Origin: Erigeron canadensis
Taxonomy: Eukaryota; Streptophyta; Magnoliopsida; Asterales; Asteraceae
Assembly (NCBI RefSeq): GCF_010389155.1
Contig: NC_057768.1
Span: 3,842,501-3,906,500 of the forward strand
Reading direction: 5' to 3'
Length of the DNA: 64,000 nt
Shown: positions 25,101 through 38,900 of the stretch, in pieces
Position numbering within the stretch: position 1 is the stretch's first letter
Layout: each line of letters opens with the position of its first letter
The notes under the pieces: model-generated
Told to the model about the DNA's origin: nothing
The model's input: the letters and a program-made list of their open reading frames with translations, nothing else
Database searches by the model: none
Program-made: the position numbers and the translations under genes

Positions 25101-25162
25101 AGCAGATGAGACTAGGTCCAATGAGTCATGTGTCAGTCATCACCCTTAACAACTCATCCTGA
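22155..25162 (+). CDS. CYCD3: D3-type cyclin
   Basis: Four exons (22155-22628, 22946-23150, 23758-23888, 24875-25162) join in phase with GT-AG introns to give 365 residues, the usual CYCD3 length. The retinoblastoma-binding LxCxE motif is LFCDE at residues 16-20, in an acidic N terminus. The cyclin box follows (about 86-118: RKESVDWMIRVSNHFGF, YFDRFL; then SLASKVEEIQPPLL). The C-terminal cyclin fold covers exons 2 and 3 (MELLVLSSLEWKMNPVT). A Ser/Pro-rich tail holds KRKYD and SSSPERPVLKK, suited to rapid turnover. CYCD3 activates CDKA to phosphorylate RBR at G1/S and sustains mitotic division in response to cytokinin. The first of three adjacent ATGs is used as start. A LINE lies just upstream. 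Confidence 0.93.
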
Positions 25163-26427
25163 ACTTGCGTCAGTGGGTAATAGTTTTGCTTATTTATTTG
25201 CCGACAACATATGGTTAAGGTGCGCAACTAATCAATAAGTATTTCTGGCTAGAACCATGTATTTTGTTTAATGATAGGAGCTTATTTTTGCTATGGTGAC
25301 ATTAATTTTGCTAGATATGACTTCTGTTGAAGTAAGAACTCTTAGTTCATAGGTCGTATTTTAAGCATTAGAATTTTCAAGATTCTTGGACGGATGTTTC
25401 CTAATCTTTTTAACTATCATGCAAGGCAAAGTCAGGTTCTGTAACTTGGTATGTACTGGTTACAACAGAAAAAGAAAAGAAGCTATATGTTATCATTGCA
25501 AGTTTCAATTTTTTAAACCTTTATATCTTTATGCTGCCTAAAGATAAATATGGATGCGTCCTTGTATTACATCAATATCTATATCCTAGAATCTGAGAAT
25601 CTATTTGGTAAAACCCGAGTCATAAATTTCTTCATTTTTGTAGCTTTGGGTAATGTTGATATTAAAACACATCAATCACCTTAGCTATTGAAACACAAAG
25701 AAGTGATTGAGTTTTGGCTCATTAGATTGGTGTACAGGTTCAATTGAAACCAGTTAAACTGAAGCATTTTACCCAACTTGGCTGGTTTAGAAGTTTCATA
25801 ATCTGACTAGTTTGTGGAAACTGTAAACCAATTAGCCCGGTCTTGTTATTACATGTCATATTAGCCAATCTGGCCATTCTCTGAAACTTTTTAAAACATG
25901 CAATGCGGTTTTCTCAATTACATGTTGTAACAAATCCACAGTTGTAGCTGAAGTCAAATGGTACATTTTCATTGCTGGTTAAAGCTCAAGCAATTTAGCC
26001 AACTTGGCTTGTTGCGCTGTTCCGGCCAAGTTTATGAAAGTTGTAATACAATGTACTCGTAATATGTTTTGCTGATGATTTGCAGTGATAGAATGATTCA
26101 CCACTTGACCTCCAATTATTTGACCAATTAGGTTTGCATACTTGTTGAACCATGCTGTCTAAGATACACAGATTGACATTGCTAGAAAATCAATCTACCT
26201 GAATTCTGTAGCCTAGATAAGATGAGCCAAACAATATATTTACATAATATGATGCAAGTTTTATCTAAGACGGTCATTTTGTTGAAATGAGCACTACATA
26301 TCGATTATGTGCTAAGTTAATATGACAAAATCTGGTATTGGATTGTAGGAGCCATTTTTATCTGAAAGATGCCTAGATTTTTAGTGTAATACTTAATTTA
26401 ATCTCATCAGTTCTCCACTTATAGGTC
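25163..26427. other. CYCD3 3' UTR and intergenic DNA
   Basis: AT-rich sequence with no supported gene. The first 200-300 bases are probably 3' UTR. Confidence 0.45.
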
Positions 26428-26430
26428 TAA

Positions 26431-26819
26431 GGGGCAAGGGTGTAGTGCCAAGACTTTGGCAAATTGGCAAGTTTTTAGCCAATTATAAAGTGACATGTGG
26501 CAATGCAAAAAACTAACCAAAAGTTACCAAAACTTACCAAAATTAAGGGTATAGGAGCCATGAATGTGTAGATCGGCTTTTTTTCTAACAATTTGCTAAA
26601 TGTCCCACTATTTTGGCCAATGTCCCCACGTTTTATATTTAATAAATAATATATCACACTTAAAGATTATACCCAACGTTCATATGCATCGGCCAAATAT
26701 AGCTACTCTTGCCAATTGTTTTTGTCGATACTTGTCAATAAATGTGGTGTAGCTTGCCAAAGAGCCAAAAGTAGCCAATCCATTTTGCCGATAAAACTTG
26801 CCGGCTACACCCTTGCCCC
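26431..26819. mobile_element. Tourist-like (PIF/Harbinger) MITE
   Basis: Inverted ends GGGGCAAGGGTGTAG and CTACACCCTTGCCCC are perfect for 15 bp. TAA trinucleotides at 26428-26430 and 26820-26822 form the expected 3-bp target duplication. Inside are repeated TTGCCAA/AGCCAA words near both ends. It is 389 bp long with no coding capacity. Confidence 0.85.
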
Positions 26820-26822
26820 TAA

Positions 26823-27519
26823 GTATATTAGATTATAACCAATGATTTCGATACTTTGTACTTATTACAATCTACACTCTTGATATGTAATCTTGTTTGT
26901 CTGAACATAAAACCATGTGTTAGGGGTTCAAATCCTCGTCTCATGTACGATTTACCTTGGTCGTAATCTACAATAACATGTAAACTTTGTCTTTTCATGT
27001 GGAGGCATGAGTTTGATTCCCATAAGGGATAGGTACTCATTGCCGGCCACTTTCAATAAACATATATTTTAAACTAATCACTTGGTTAGTAAAAATATCG
27101 TCCAAATGTATGTTTTCTACCAAATTTTGTGAACTTATCTATATTTCGTAACCCATAAAGTACACCATCCGATGCGTAAAATACAACATTACAAGGATAA
27201 TGCAAGTATATTAATCACATTACATTTTATGAAGAAAAGAAGTAGGTATGTGACTTAATGGAACAGGTCTGAGGAGTTCATCTTCTGAGCTTTCTTGCCT
27301 TTGCCTTGGCATACTTACCCCTACAAGCACAATCAATTTATCAGTTTTTCAAATTTACCAATATACCTTTATGAATTTATTAATAAGGAATTTAACAACT
27401 CATTATCAATCACTGGGATATAAAATTTGATGTTCATGAAACTACATTAAATTTTTGTGATCATTGTTTTTTTTTTTTTTTTCCACTCTGATGTTTACAT
27501 AAAAAATCTCAAATATGAT
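26823..27519. other. Intergenic DNA, possibly containing the ARF last exon/3' UTR
   Basis: A lysine-rich minus-strand frame near 27250-27305 (YAKAKARKLRR and a stop), preceded by TTGTAG at about 27329, may be the terminal untranslated or coding exon of the ARF gene. Two weak tRNA B-box-like motifs near 26930 and 27010 lack A boxes. Confidence 0.35.
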
Positions 27520-27532
27520 GTCTGTTAAATTA

Positions 27533-27772
27533 AGTAAGTAAGTAATTGCTCAGTGCCGCTTTTTGCGGGTTTTGAGCCCCAATATCTCGACGGTGTATGG
27601 GGGAGGTTAAGATGTAGGTAGACCTTACCTCTACCTAAGTAGAGAGGCTGCTTACAGTTTCTACCTAAATGGTAGAAAAGACCCTCCAACCTTTGCATGG
27701 GATGAGGATCGAACCCATGACCTCTGTCTCCAGAGGCAAGGATATTTACCACTGATCCAACCATGCTGCTTT
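27533..27772 (-). mobile_element. tRNA-derived SINE, full length
   Basis: On the minus strand the head reads GCATGGTTGGATCAGTGGTA, with an A-box-like TGGATCAGTGG, and then a B box GGTTCGATCC about 35 bases later. An unrelated body and a (TTAC)n tail follow. Imperfect target duplications lie at 27520-27532 and 27773-27785 (GTCTGTTAAATTA and GTCTTTTAAATTA). The body also occurs in the BUD31 intron. Confidence 0.82.
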
Positions 27773-27852
27773 GTCTTTTAAATTAGTAATTAAATTAGTA
27801 AGCATCTTAAGAGTTAAGCCCGTATTATTTTAGACCTCTTAACAAGTTTAGG

Positions 27853-27930
<78 letters not shown>
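27853..27930. repeat. (ATT)n microsatellite, about 26 units
   Basis: An uninterrupted run of ATT triplets, about 78 bases, lies in the spacer after the ARF gene or in its last intron. The length and purity make it a likely polymorphic marker. Confidence 0.95.
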
Positions 27931-27933
<3 letters not shown>

Positions 27934-28060
27934 CATATATAAAATGTCCTAGTATTTTGATTATTCAAATTATCAGTAATATTTTGCAACTTTAGTTTTA
28001 TCAATACCTCAGATGGTTTTACTCATTAAACACAACAATGAACAATAGTTAATGATTTGA

Positions 28061-30388
<2,328 letters not shown>

Positions 30389-30712
30389 CTAATTTTTTGA
30401 AATAACCTCCCTCGCAGACTGAAGGGCAGATGAAACAGAAGCGGCGGCATTCTCTAAAATAGCACCGCTAGTGGCAACTCCTTTGGTGTTGGCAATAGGG
30501 GCAGTGTTGGTCGGTGGTTGAGGTTGTTGCGAAGCCTCAACCACCCTTTGTTCTTGTTGCGTTTGTCCTGTGGTTGAGGCCGTTTGATTCATTTTCTCAT
30601 TTTCTTGTTTCTAATATCCAAAACCCAAAATTAATCTACCAAAAACATAAAATTAATTTGTAAGATTAAAGAGAGGGAAATATATTACCACATCTGGTTT
30701 TGATGCCTTCAT
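30389..30712 (-). CDS. Small Gln/Ala/Thr-rich protein of unknown function
   Basis: Two minus-strand exons, 30689-30712 and 30389-30610, join in frame (GTG/GTAATA donor, ATTAG acceptor) to 81 residues: MKASKPDV, then KQENEKMNQTAS onward. The product is hydrophilic and low in complexity: a TTGQTQQEQRVV stretch, a Pro-rich QQPQPPTNTAPI stretch, then an Ala/Ser-rich segment that could form an amphipathic helix (ENAAASVSSALQSAREVISK). There is no signal peptide or membrane segment. I do not recognise a family. The intact frame across the intron favours a real gene, but short frames of this kind can occur by chance. Confidence 0.5.
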
Positions 30713-32043
30713 ATTTTCTGGACTTCCTAAATGGAATGCAAGACCATAAACTTCATTTCATAAATAATGCAAGTAAATTGGAAATAGAAACTTAGGTTTG
30801 TAAAATGTTTTGAATGAATTGGCTTATGTGGTGTTAGATTGCTCCTAGAAATGTAGGGGGACAATTATTTTACTATGAATATTATTGGATATATATATCT
30901 TCCATGTCAAAGATTGGGTCGACCATTTTCATAATTGGTTGAACACTTTGATTCATTAACGAATTTTTTTAAAAAAACAATAACTTCTACTTATGCATAT
31001 AATCACTCGATTGATCTTAGTGGTACTTCCCATTATAGCTTAATGGTTGAGCAACAAACTCTGTAGATAATCATCCGCTGCGAGTAATCCTCATCTTTTA
31101 AAAAAAAATTGATCTTAATGTTATCTTTTACTTAAAAGACCTCATATAACACACATGTTAATGAAGTTTAAGGAAATTGATATAAATTATTATGACTCGA
31201 TAATTAACCAGTTAAACTTTTTTATCCAATTGTTAAACAAATTAAATAAAAAGTACAAGTTAACACATGTCAAATTAAGCTAAAAAATTCTCACTCGTTC
31301 TCTGGATACAAAAAAAATTGGAGAAATGATAAGTTTTTATTCACATATGAGGTTCAAAACTTGATTGAATATTCTGGGTTTGTGTGTAATATTACAATTC
31401 CAATTCTACCCCAATTTAATATATAATAAACTCGTAAAACAATAAAAAAGGTTTTTTCTTTTTTGGTTACTTGGTGATGGTGGGTTAGTTTTTAATTCAG
31501 TTAACCGAGTTTTGTGTTCAACGACCGGTTATACTTGTTTCTGTTGCCACCTAACCGAATATAAAATGCAAAAGGTGTTTAAATATCCCAAATTTGAATC
31601 CGCATCTCGAATATATCAAAAATACAATTAAAAAAAATTAAAGTTTTGTTAATGATAATCTTACATTGTATCTTTATCATTAAATAAATTCTATTCCTAG
31701 AAATTAAGCTAAAAGTTTTATTAGAAATTAACCTAAAAATTTTTTCAAATAAAATGATGACAAACTCAATATGCAATTTTTTATGTGGTCACATAAAATA
31801 TCCAAAAATTCAATATCAAATTTCACATTCCGATATCGAGAGCTGCTTTTCCAAAAGAAAAAAAAAAGATATTCATATACCGAAATATCCAAAAACTTAC
31901 TCGTATTTTTTACTTCTGCTAAACAAAAATCCAAAATCCCTAATTTCTGGACTAACCTCTCTTTAATCATCGAGGAAAGATCTACCATCTCTTTAAACGA
32001 CTATATATATTATTAGGAGTTTTTACGGAAGATAGAAAGAAAG
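30713..32043. other. Divergent promoter region between the small gene and BUD31
   Basis: AT-rich DNA between two oppositely transcribed genes. The last 100-150 bases are likely the BUD31 5' UTR. A tRNA-A-box-like word near 31040 lacks a B box. No gene is supported. Confidence 0.4.
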
Positions 32044-34406
32044 ATGCCGAAAGTGAAGACAAACCGAGTTACATACCCAGATGGATGGGAACTCGTTGAG
32101 CCCACTCTTCGCGAGTTACAGGCCAAGATGCGAGAAGGTTAAATCTCTTTTTTTCTTTTCACGTAAATTGCAATACACAACAACAACAGGACCCAATCCC
32201 TGTGCGGGGTATGGGGAGGTGAGATGTAGACAGTCAATGCCTCTATCACAGGTAGAGAGACTGCTTACATAAGGACCAGTCAGAAAGTGTAAAGTGTTTA
32301 GATACATACCTGTCGGCCGAGAACATCATAAAAAAGAAATACCCATCTGTTAGCCTGGCTACCTTGAGAGTAGGTGAGAGTAGCAAACACGCGACCTAAC
32401 AATACCTGCATTACGAAAAGAATTATACCATGTTGCTATTTATGTCTTAGGTTTGCAATACAAAAAGAATTAGCGGCGCCGTTTGTCTTCTATTTCCTTG
32501 TAAAACGTGATATGTTTGTTCTACTAAATGTTATTGGATAAGTAACTGCTCAGTACCGTCTCTGCGGGTTTTGAGCCCCAATACCTCGACAGTGTATTGG
32601 GGAGGTTAAAATATAGGCAGACCTTACCTCTACCAAAGTAGAGAGACTGCTTCCAGTTTCTACCTTAATGTTAGAAAAGGCCCTCCAACCTTTGCATGGG
32701 ATGAGGAGGTTGGAGGGCCTTTTCTACTATTTATGTAAAAACTGGAAGCAATTGGATAAAAAGATTAATTGATTAGAAAAATATATGAATTTAGTATTAA
32801 CAACAACAACCTAGTTTTTGATTAGGTTAATGTCCTATGAAAACCGTAATATGGTCATCAGGTCTTGAATTTGTGTATTAGTTTAGAGCAATTTTAGGTT
32901 TGAGGCTTTTTCAATGGATGCTGGTATGCGGTTTCAATACTGAATTTCCATGACATCGCATAGTCTTGACGTAGTAAATTTGTGCGTAAATTGTACTAAC
33001 ATTATACACACTTGCTACTTATGGGTCTAATTTGTTGTAAGTTGAAGTCTTTATTGTCCTAAAGTATTGTATCGAGTCACTGGTTTAATCGAGTAAAGAT
33101 ATAAGGATAAATATCGAGTCTGTGTTTAGTCGTGATACATAGATAGAGGAAAGTTATCAATGGAACTGGTTCCAAGTCATTGTTTAGTATGTCATATTGT
33201 TATAAGGTAAAGGTTGCATGAAGTGCTGTAGTTTTTTGAAAGTGGGGTGGTTTATTTTGATTATTACAAGTATGAGTAAAGTAAATCATTATGTTGTAGA
33301 GTATAGACTATTTTGTGTCGGATTATATTCTGCCTTTTCTTTTCTATTTTTTAAATACGTGATCGTAAGATTTTTGTTGTGCTGGTGTATATTCTGAGTA
33401 ATGTGTGAACTGGAATAAAACGATGTAACTTATATATATATATATTTGAACAAGTGATGTAGTTTCTTTTTTAATTATGGACAGCTGAGAATGACCCACA
33501 TGATGGAAAGCGAAAATGTGAGACCTTGTGGCCAATCTTCAAGATTGCTCACCAACAGAGTCGCTATGTCTTTGACCTATACTATCGTAGGAAAGAAATA
33601 TCCCAAAGAACTATATGAATTTTTCTTGGACCAGGGATACGCTGATCGCAATCTCATTGCCAAGTGGAAGAAGGTAAGATATTGTGTTTTATATGTAGTT
33701 GCCATGGAAGTTATATTATATTATGTGATACCCTGCTTTCATAAAATCTTTATAGGGTCCTAATCCCTCAAAATGCTATTTGTGTCACTACAATAGCCCA
33801 CACGGTATTGATGAACAAATCGAGCATTTTGAGGTGCAATTTTGACATATTTACTTGTGAATGGGATTGATTCAGTTTATGTATATATATCTTGAACCAG
33901 TCTGATGGATAAAAAATATTTAGAAAAAGGTAATCAATTCAATTGGGTTAAAAGGGGTTGAATGTTGCCCGGAAGTGTACTTTTAAGACATAAAACATTC
34001 TAAATCTTTCTATTCATAAATTTTGGTCATCATGAAGTTAAACCATTTTAGTGATCATACTTGGCATAACTTTTTTTTGGAAAAAGTGTCCGGGTCGTAT
34101 TTGGGTATGCTTGACTCATGCAGTAATCATCTATTTTTTTTTTTACCCGTTCCCGATCTGTCCATTTTGCCACATTACTTAGCATGAACTCTTTTTCTGA
34201 GCTAACATACATTTTACAATGCATTCTCATGGTTCTGTCTTGAACTTCAGCCTGGATATGAACGACTTTGCTGCTTAAGATGCATCCAACCACGTGATCA
34301 CAACTTTCAGACAACATGTGTTTGTCGAGTGCCCAAATACCTCAGGGAGGAAAGCGTAATAGAGTGTGTGCATTGCGGTTGCAAGGGCTGTGCCAGTGGA
34401 GACTGA
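32044..34406 (+). CDS. BUD31: BUD31/G10 splicing factor homologue, carrying a 1-bp frameshift
   Basis: Exons 32044-32137, 33485-33673 and 34251-34406 encode a G10 protein that would be 145 residues, the usual plant length. Exon 1 gives [20 protein letters not shown]. Exon 2 gives [19 protein letters not shown] and [10 protein letters not shown]. Exon 3 gives the cysteine-rich zinc-binding end ([29 protein letters not shown]). BUD31 is a conserved spliceosome subunit of the NTC-related set. Exon 2 has one base too many in the CCC at 33602-33604: the upstream frame runs into TGA at 33616-33618 after about 75 residues, while the family frame ([16 protein letters not shown]) continues in the next frame. 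All splice sites look good. The cause could be a sequencing or assembly error, or a recent disabling mutation. Confidence 0.85.
32170..32300 (-). mobile_element. SINE-related 3' tail fragment in BUD31 intron 1
   Basis: The plus strand reads ACAACAACAACAGGACCC, then GGGGTATGGGGAGGTGAGAT and GGTAGAGAGACTGCTTAC. The order of these words parallels the body of the SINE at 27533 (GTAGAGAGGCTGCTTAC), with a (TTG)n tail on the minus strand. No tRNA head was seen, so it is a truncated or related family. Confidence 0.5.
32542..32750 (-). mobile_element. SINE copy with inverted 5' end (fold-back) in BUD31 intron 1
   Basis: The 3' half matches the SINE at 27533, but the tRNA head is replaced by an inverted copy of the SINE body. 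Arms of about 44 bp (32648-32691 and 32707-32750) flank a 15-base loop. The 9-bp target duplication ATTGGATAA is exact at 32533-32541 and 32751-32759. The right arm retains the ATAAATAGTAGAAAAG version, nearer to the other SINE copy. Confidence 0.85.
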
Positions 34407-35912
34407 ACATTTGTACCAGACCGAAGTACTCCTATCGTAATGGTCTTGGTTTTATAGTTGCAAACTTGTATTATGTAGATAATTATTTGGTCTAAAATTA
34501 CCTATTATGTACAACCAGATATGTTCCTTGAATTTTTTCTTTTAAAGTTGGAACAATAGACGTCATTGTACTTTTATTGTTTCATTTTCCAATTGGTTGC
34601 TTATATTATATGTCTCAAAAGTATCAAAGCATGAAAAGTTCTTCGTATAGAGTATTGAATCCAGTTGGGAATTGTGTCAAAGGCCATTGATGTTTTGTTT
34701 TGTAAAACATATGATTGTTGTTTATGGCCGGTACCAAAGTTACGTAGCTATCTTCCTCTGTTTTTCAAATGCTAAACGCCTAAACTTAATGAACTTTGCT
34801 AAGATTTTGCAATGAAATATATATTGTATACAGTCACTAATGACACTTCAGCATCTTGCTCAGATTTGAACAAACAAAATTCAGGTTTGTAGATATTTTT
34901 GCATAATTTAGTTTAAAACACTTCCACAGAATTTCAGGAACTTTAAAACCATCTCACTTCAAAAATTAAATTTATTGTATGTGATAGATATACTTCAATG
35001 ATAAATCCGATTCAAACACACATCTCAATAGTTTACCCGTCATACAGAAGCCGAGTACTAACTACTGAAATTATGATTCCTAATATCTGACTCATTAGAA
35101 CTCATCCAATTTTCATATGATGCATTAAGATATACCTTAAATTTAGTTACTGATTTTGAATTGCATACCCCCAAAACACATCATTTTCATAAACTTATTG
35201 GTTAGACTCTTACAACAGGCCAAATCATTGTCTGGGGTATTTTCTCTACTTTCAAGCCTTATTCTTAAATTCCTTCTGCATGCATGTTATTAATTTAGGT
35301 GATATAGTTCTAAGGATTGGAGATTATACCTCCATGTACGTTTGGATTGGAAATTCCTCAGGTATAAGTGTATAACTTTCCTTAACTTCTCACCTCCTTC
35401 TTTTGTTTCCAATACTTTCCGTATTGAACGATAAAAGTCCCTCATATAGTCCTGTAAACTTCCTTTAGAATTGAATCTTCATTTAGTCTCTACTAGGGTA
35501 GAGTTACCATCTACAGTGATTGGAATACCACATGTTACTTCTAACCCTGACTTCTATTAAAACAATTTCATTCTTGCAAACAAGCATTCAGTTATCGGTC
35601 ACTTCATATTATTGCAGCAGAAATGACAAGCCTCAACCAAGACTCAATATTGCTTTTCAGAAGATATGACTTAAGCCAACACCATGTCTTAAGATCTTTA
35701 TACTAATATTTTCCCAGGTTTCCATCAAAAACAAAAGGACTAGTAAACATAGATGTACGACAATAGTATAAAACTTCAAAACACCAGTGCATTTGATTTA
35801 AAGTAATCTCATTTACCATTTCAAATTCAACAACTCCAGGAGATAACACCATCTCCAATAGATTGTCACCCAAAAATATGAATCACTTTCGAGTTCAGAT
35901 GTGCGATCAGAA
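34407..35912. other. Convergent spacer between BUD31 and the EB1C-type gene
   Basis: The two genes end towards each other, so both 3' UTRs lie here. The sequence is AT-rich. No additional gene or clear repeat is supported. Confidence 0.45.
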
Positions 35913-38900
35913 TCAATAGGTCGTGAGAGGTGACCCACTGGAATGGACGTCAGAAGCATCTAAAACCTGTATCCTAGGAGACAATGCAACATTTGCAGCT
36001 GCATCAACTTCTGTGTTGATGATAGCCTTCCTCTTCTGTGAATCGGAATTTGACTGGTCTTCTACAGATTCAATCACTGGACTCAAACACACTTCGTTGT
36101 TGTCATGGTTAAGAACCATGGCTTGAGCTTCTTCAACAGTTGATGCATCATCTTCAGCAGCATACAGGATCCTCTTTACAACATCAATAATCTGTGAACA
36201 GATATGTTAACACTCTATGTTTTTTATGTGTTTAATTTTCCAAGTAAAGTGAATTGAAAGAATTATTACAGGCAAATTTGAGATATTGAAAGATTGGCAC
36301 ATGATTTCAATGTCTCTCAGCTTTGCAAAGTAGAAATCTCTTTCTTTCTCGAGGCTATCCAATGCTAGTTTTAGTTCAGTGATCTGCATAACAAAGACGA
36401 CGTAAGGTATTTGATAGTTATGTAGCATGGATTGAGTTTCATAATAAATGTTAGTACTTCTAGTACCTGTTGATCATATTCAGATGTGTCTAAAGTTGGA
36501 GAGGGTTTTGTGTTCTTGACAGAAGAGACCATAGGGGTTGATTTAGCAGAGGATGGCGCATCAGCTCTTCGAGAATTATGGGGTTTAGGTGCAGCAGTAG
36601 AACCCCGAATAGGTTGTAATGGTGCGGCTTTTCTGCTCACAACTTTCCCACCTTTGCAAGCTTCTCTTCGCTCTTCAGGATTGTAACTGCAATGTAGAAT
36701 TTAAAGGGTTAGTATCATAAGCGCAATATATAGCTCAGTATCCAAATAGAAAACTTTGGCCACAAAAGAAGCTCATTAGAAAGCAGCAGCTGAAAGAATG
36801 TAGTCCCTATAAAACAAAATATTATCTATGATTTTTCCTTTTAGTCCTATCTGCCTATTCAAGCTTGTCTAGTGGCATAAAAGGTATGGTGTTTGGCACA
36901 TTCGTGATAAAAAGTTTATGACTTTCTGAAAACTAAAATACCTATTTGTAAAATGACTACAACTCTGATACTGAGTTGTTTGATATCCCAAACTCAAGGT
37001 TCTATTACACACAGAACTCTGAGATGCAAAGATCTCCCTAAAGTAAAATGCATGAGGAAGTGCCACTTTTGTCTCATTGAAGTGAACATGTACTAAGTTT
37101 TGTAAGATTTACTTAACTATAATATATTCAAGACATAAGATGCATAAGAAGAAACACAGAGTACTCATCGTGACTTCAATCAAAGAATGGTTATAAGTTC
37201 TTAACCTTCTCTCTGATTTCTTATTCTCAATGCACTCGATTATAAATCATGCTCCCTATTTACATCTCATCTGATTATTTCTGCTAGAACCAATCTTATT
37301 CTCCGAACAATCGGAATTTCGTACTTCTGTTGGATCCTTCCTATATGTTTCACCTACAAACAGGTCAAACTATGCTTTTTATTTAGTCTCTCTCAACAAC
37401 TATAAACTTATTGTAATTATTTGAGGGAGATGGAACTGTAATAACCTGTCAACATATACGTGATAACCATTAAAGGCTGTTGAAGTGACTAGTTCCTGGA
37501 CATTGGGAAGTGTTGAGAACAAAGAAATTGTATTACCTCAGTACAATTCTAAGTGTTTCTGGACAGATTGCATCAGTTTCTTAATTAAGTTGTTTTGTTC
37601 TATTACTAAATACATCTGTAGTAGACTGATATCTTATGAGATTTTTCAAAAATATCAAACCCTCGTATGTTTCCCAATTCCCACGTTTCCTAGTTACAGA
37701 TAATATCCAAACCATAAATTATTTATCTTACATGTAATTATCATGTCATCATGCCCGTAAAAAGAAATAGATATATTAATTATACAGATGTTGAATACCA
37801 TATAATATAACTAAAAGCCCAATTAGTACAATATACGTATTAATAATCAGATGACCACAACTGATTAAAGATCATAGAAGGTGCATTCATAAACTGAACA
37901 CAGTGTCATTTTATTGTAATGTAAAAGAGATCATATCCACATATGACTTGCTAAATCAATGGAAATAAAACAGAAAGAAAGCAAAACATGGAGCAAACGA
38001 AAACAATGTTGTTGGTAAAGTGAAAGGGAAAAACGTTACTTTTGATTACTGCCTCCACTGACGGAATCACAATAGCGTTTCATCCATTGCATGAATTCAA
38101 GATTATCCAGTGGCCTTCCTTTCACCAGCTTGTTCACCTCAACGTGCTGTAACCATAGATACCAAAACCAAATTATTGAGTTGCTAACTAAATACAGTAC
38201 ATGAGTTTTATAGTCATGATATTTGTAGTTGTAAACTAAATCGTAGATTCATAGTTGCTAATGTTCACAAGAGCAAATCAGCATACTTTTAGTTTCTTTG
38301 CAAAATAAGTTTTAAAAAACTGCCTTACATTTCTCTGTCTAAATAATACTCTGATAGTTCATTAATGGCACGTATGCAACGGGATTACATAACCAACCCT
38401 AAGAAACTAATACAGTCATTCATTCTAAATACTTCATTTTAGTTTAACTTCTTAAAATAACAACGTCACGGTTTACATAATACATATATCATACTGTTTA
38501 CTGAAACATACTTTCAAGTATCTACTTAAGCAAAAAAATTAATATAAACAGGAGATGTTAGGAAGCCTTAGTGATTTTGAGTTTGTTGAAAACATCCTGA
38601 AGAACCTTGTAATTCTGAATCATATCATATTCAGTCTTCGCATCGAAGTTGACCTTATGCATAGGCACCATACCAGGATGAGCAATATCCATCATCTGAC
38701 AGGGAACAACACCAGAACATGCCTACATCCAAATCATATCCATTATAATAGTTCAAATTATTTCTGAAACACAACATTTCATTAAATACTGCTAAAAACA
38801 AACAACTTAAACACACCATTATTAAATCACAATACTCGTGCAAAATCCAGAATCAACGATACTTTATTCACAACGTTAATCTTTATACATCAAATCTTGC

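Noticed and set aside
26880..27040. Two B-box-like words (GGTTCAAATCC and a weaker one)
   Set aside because: No A boxes and no tRNA fold; probably chance or eroded SINE pieces.
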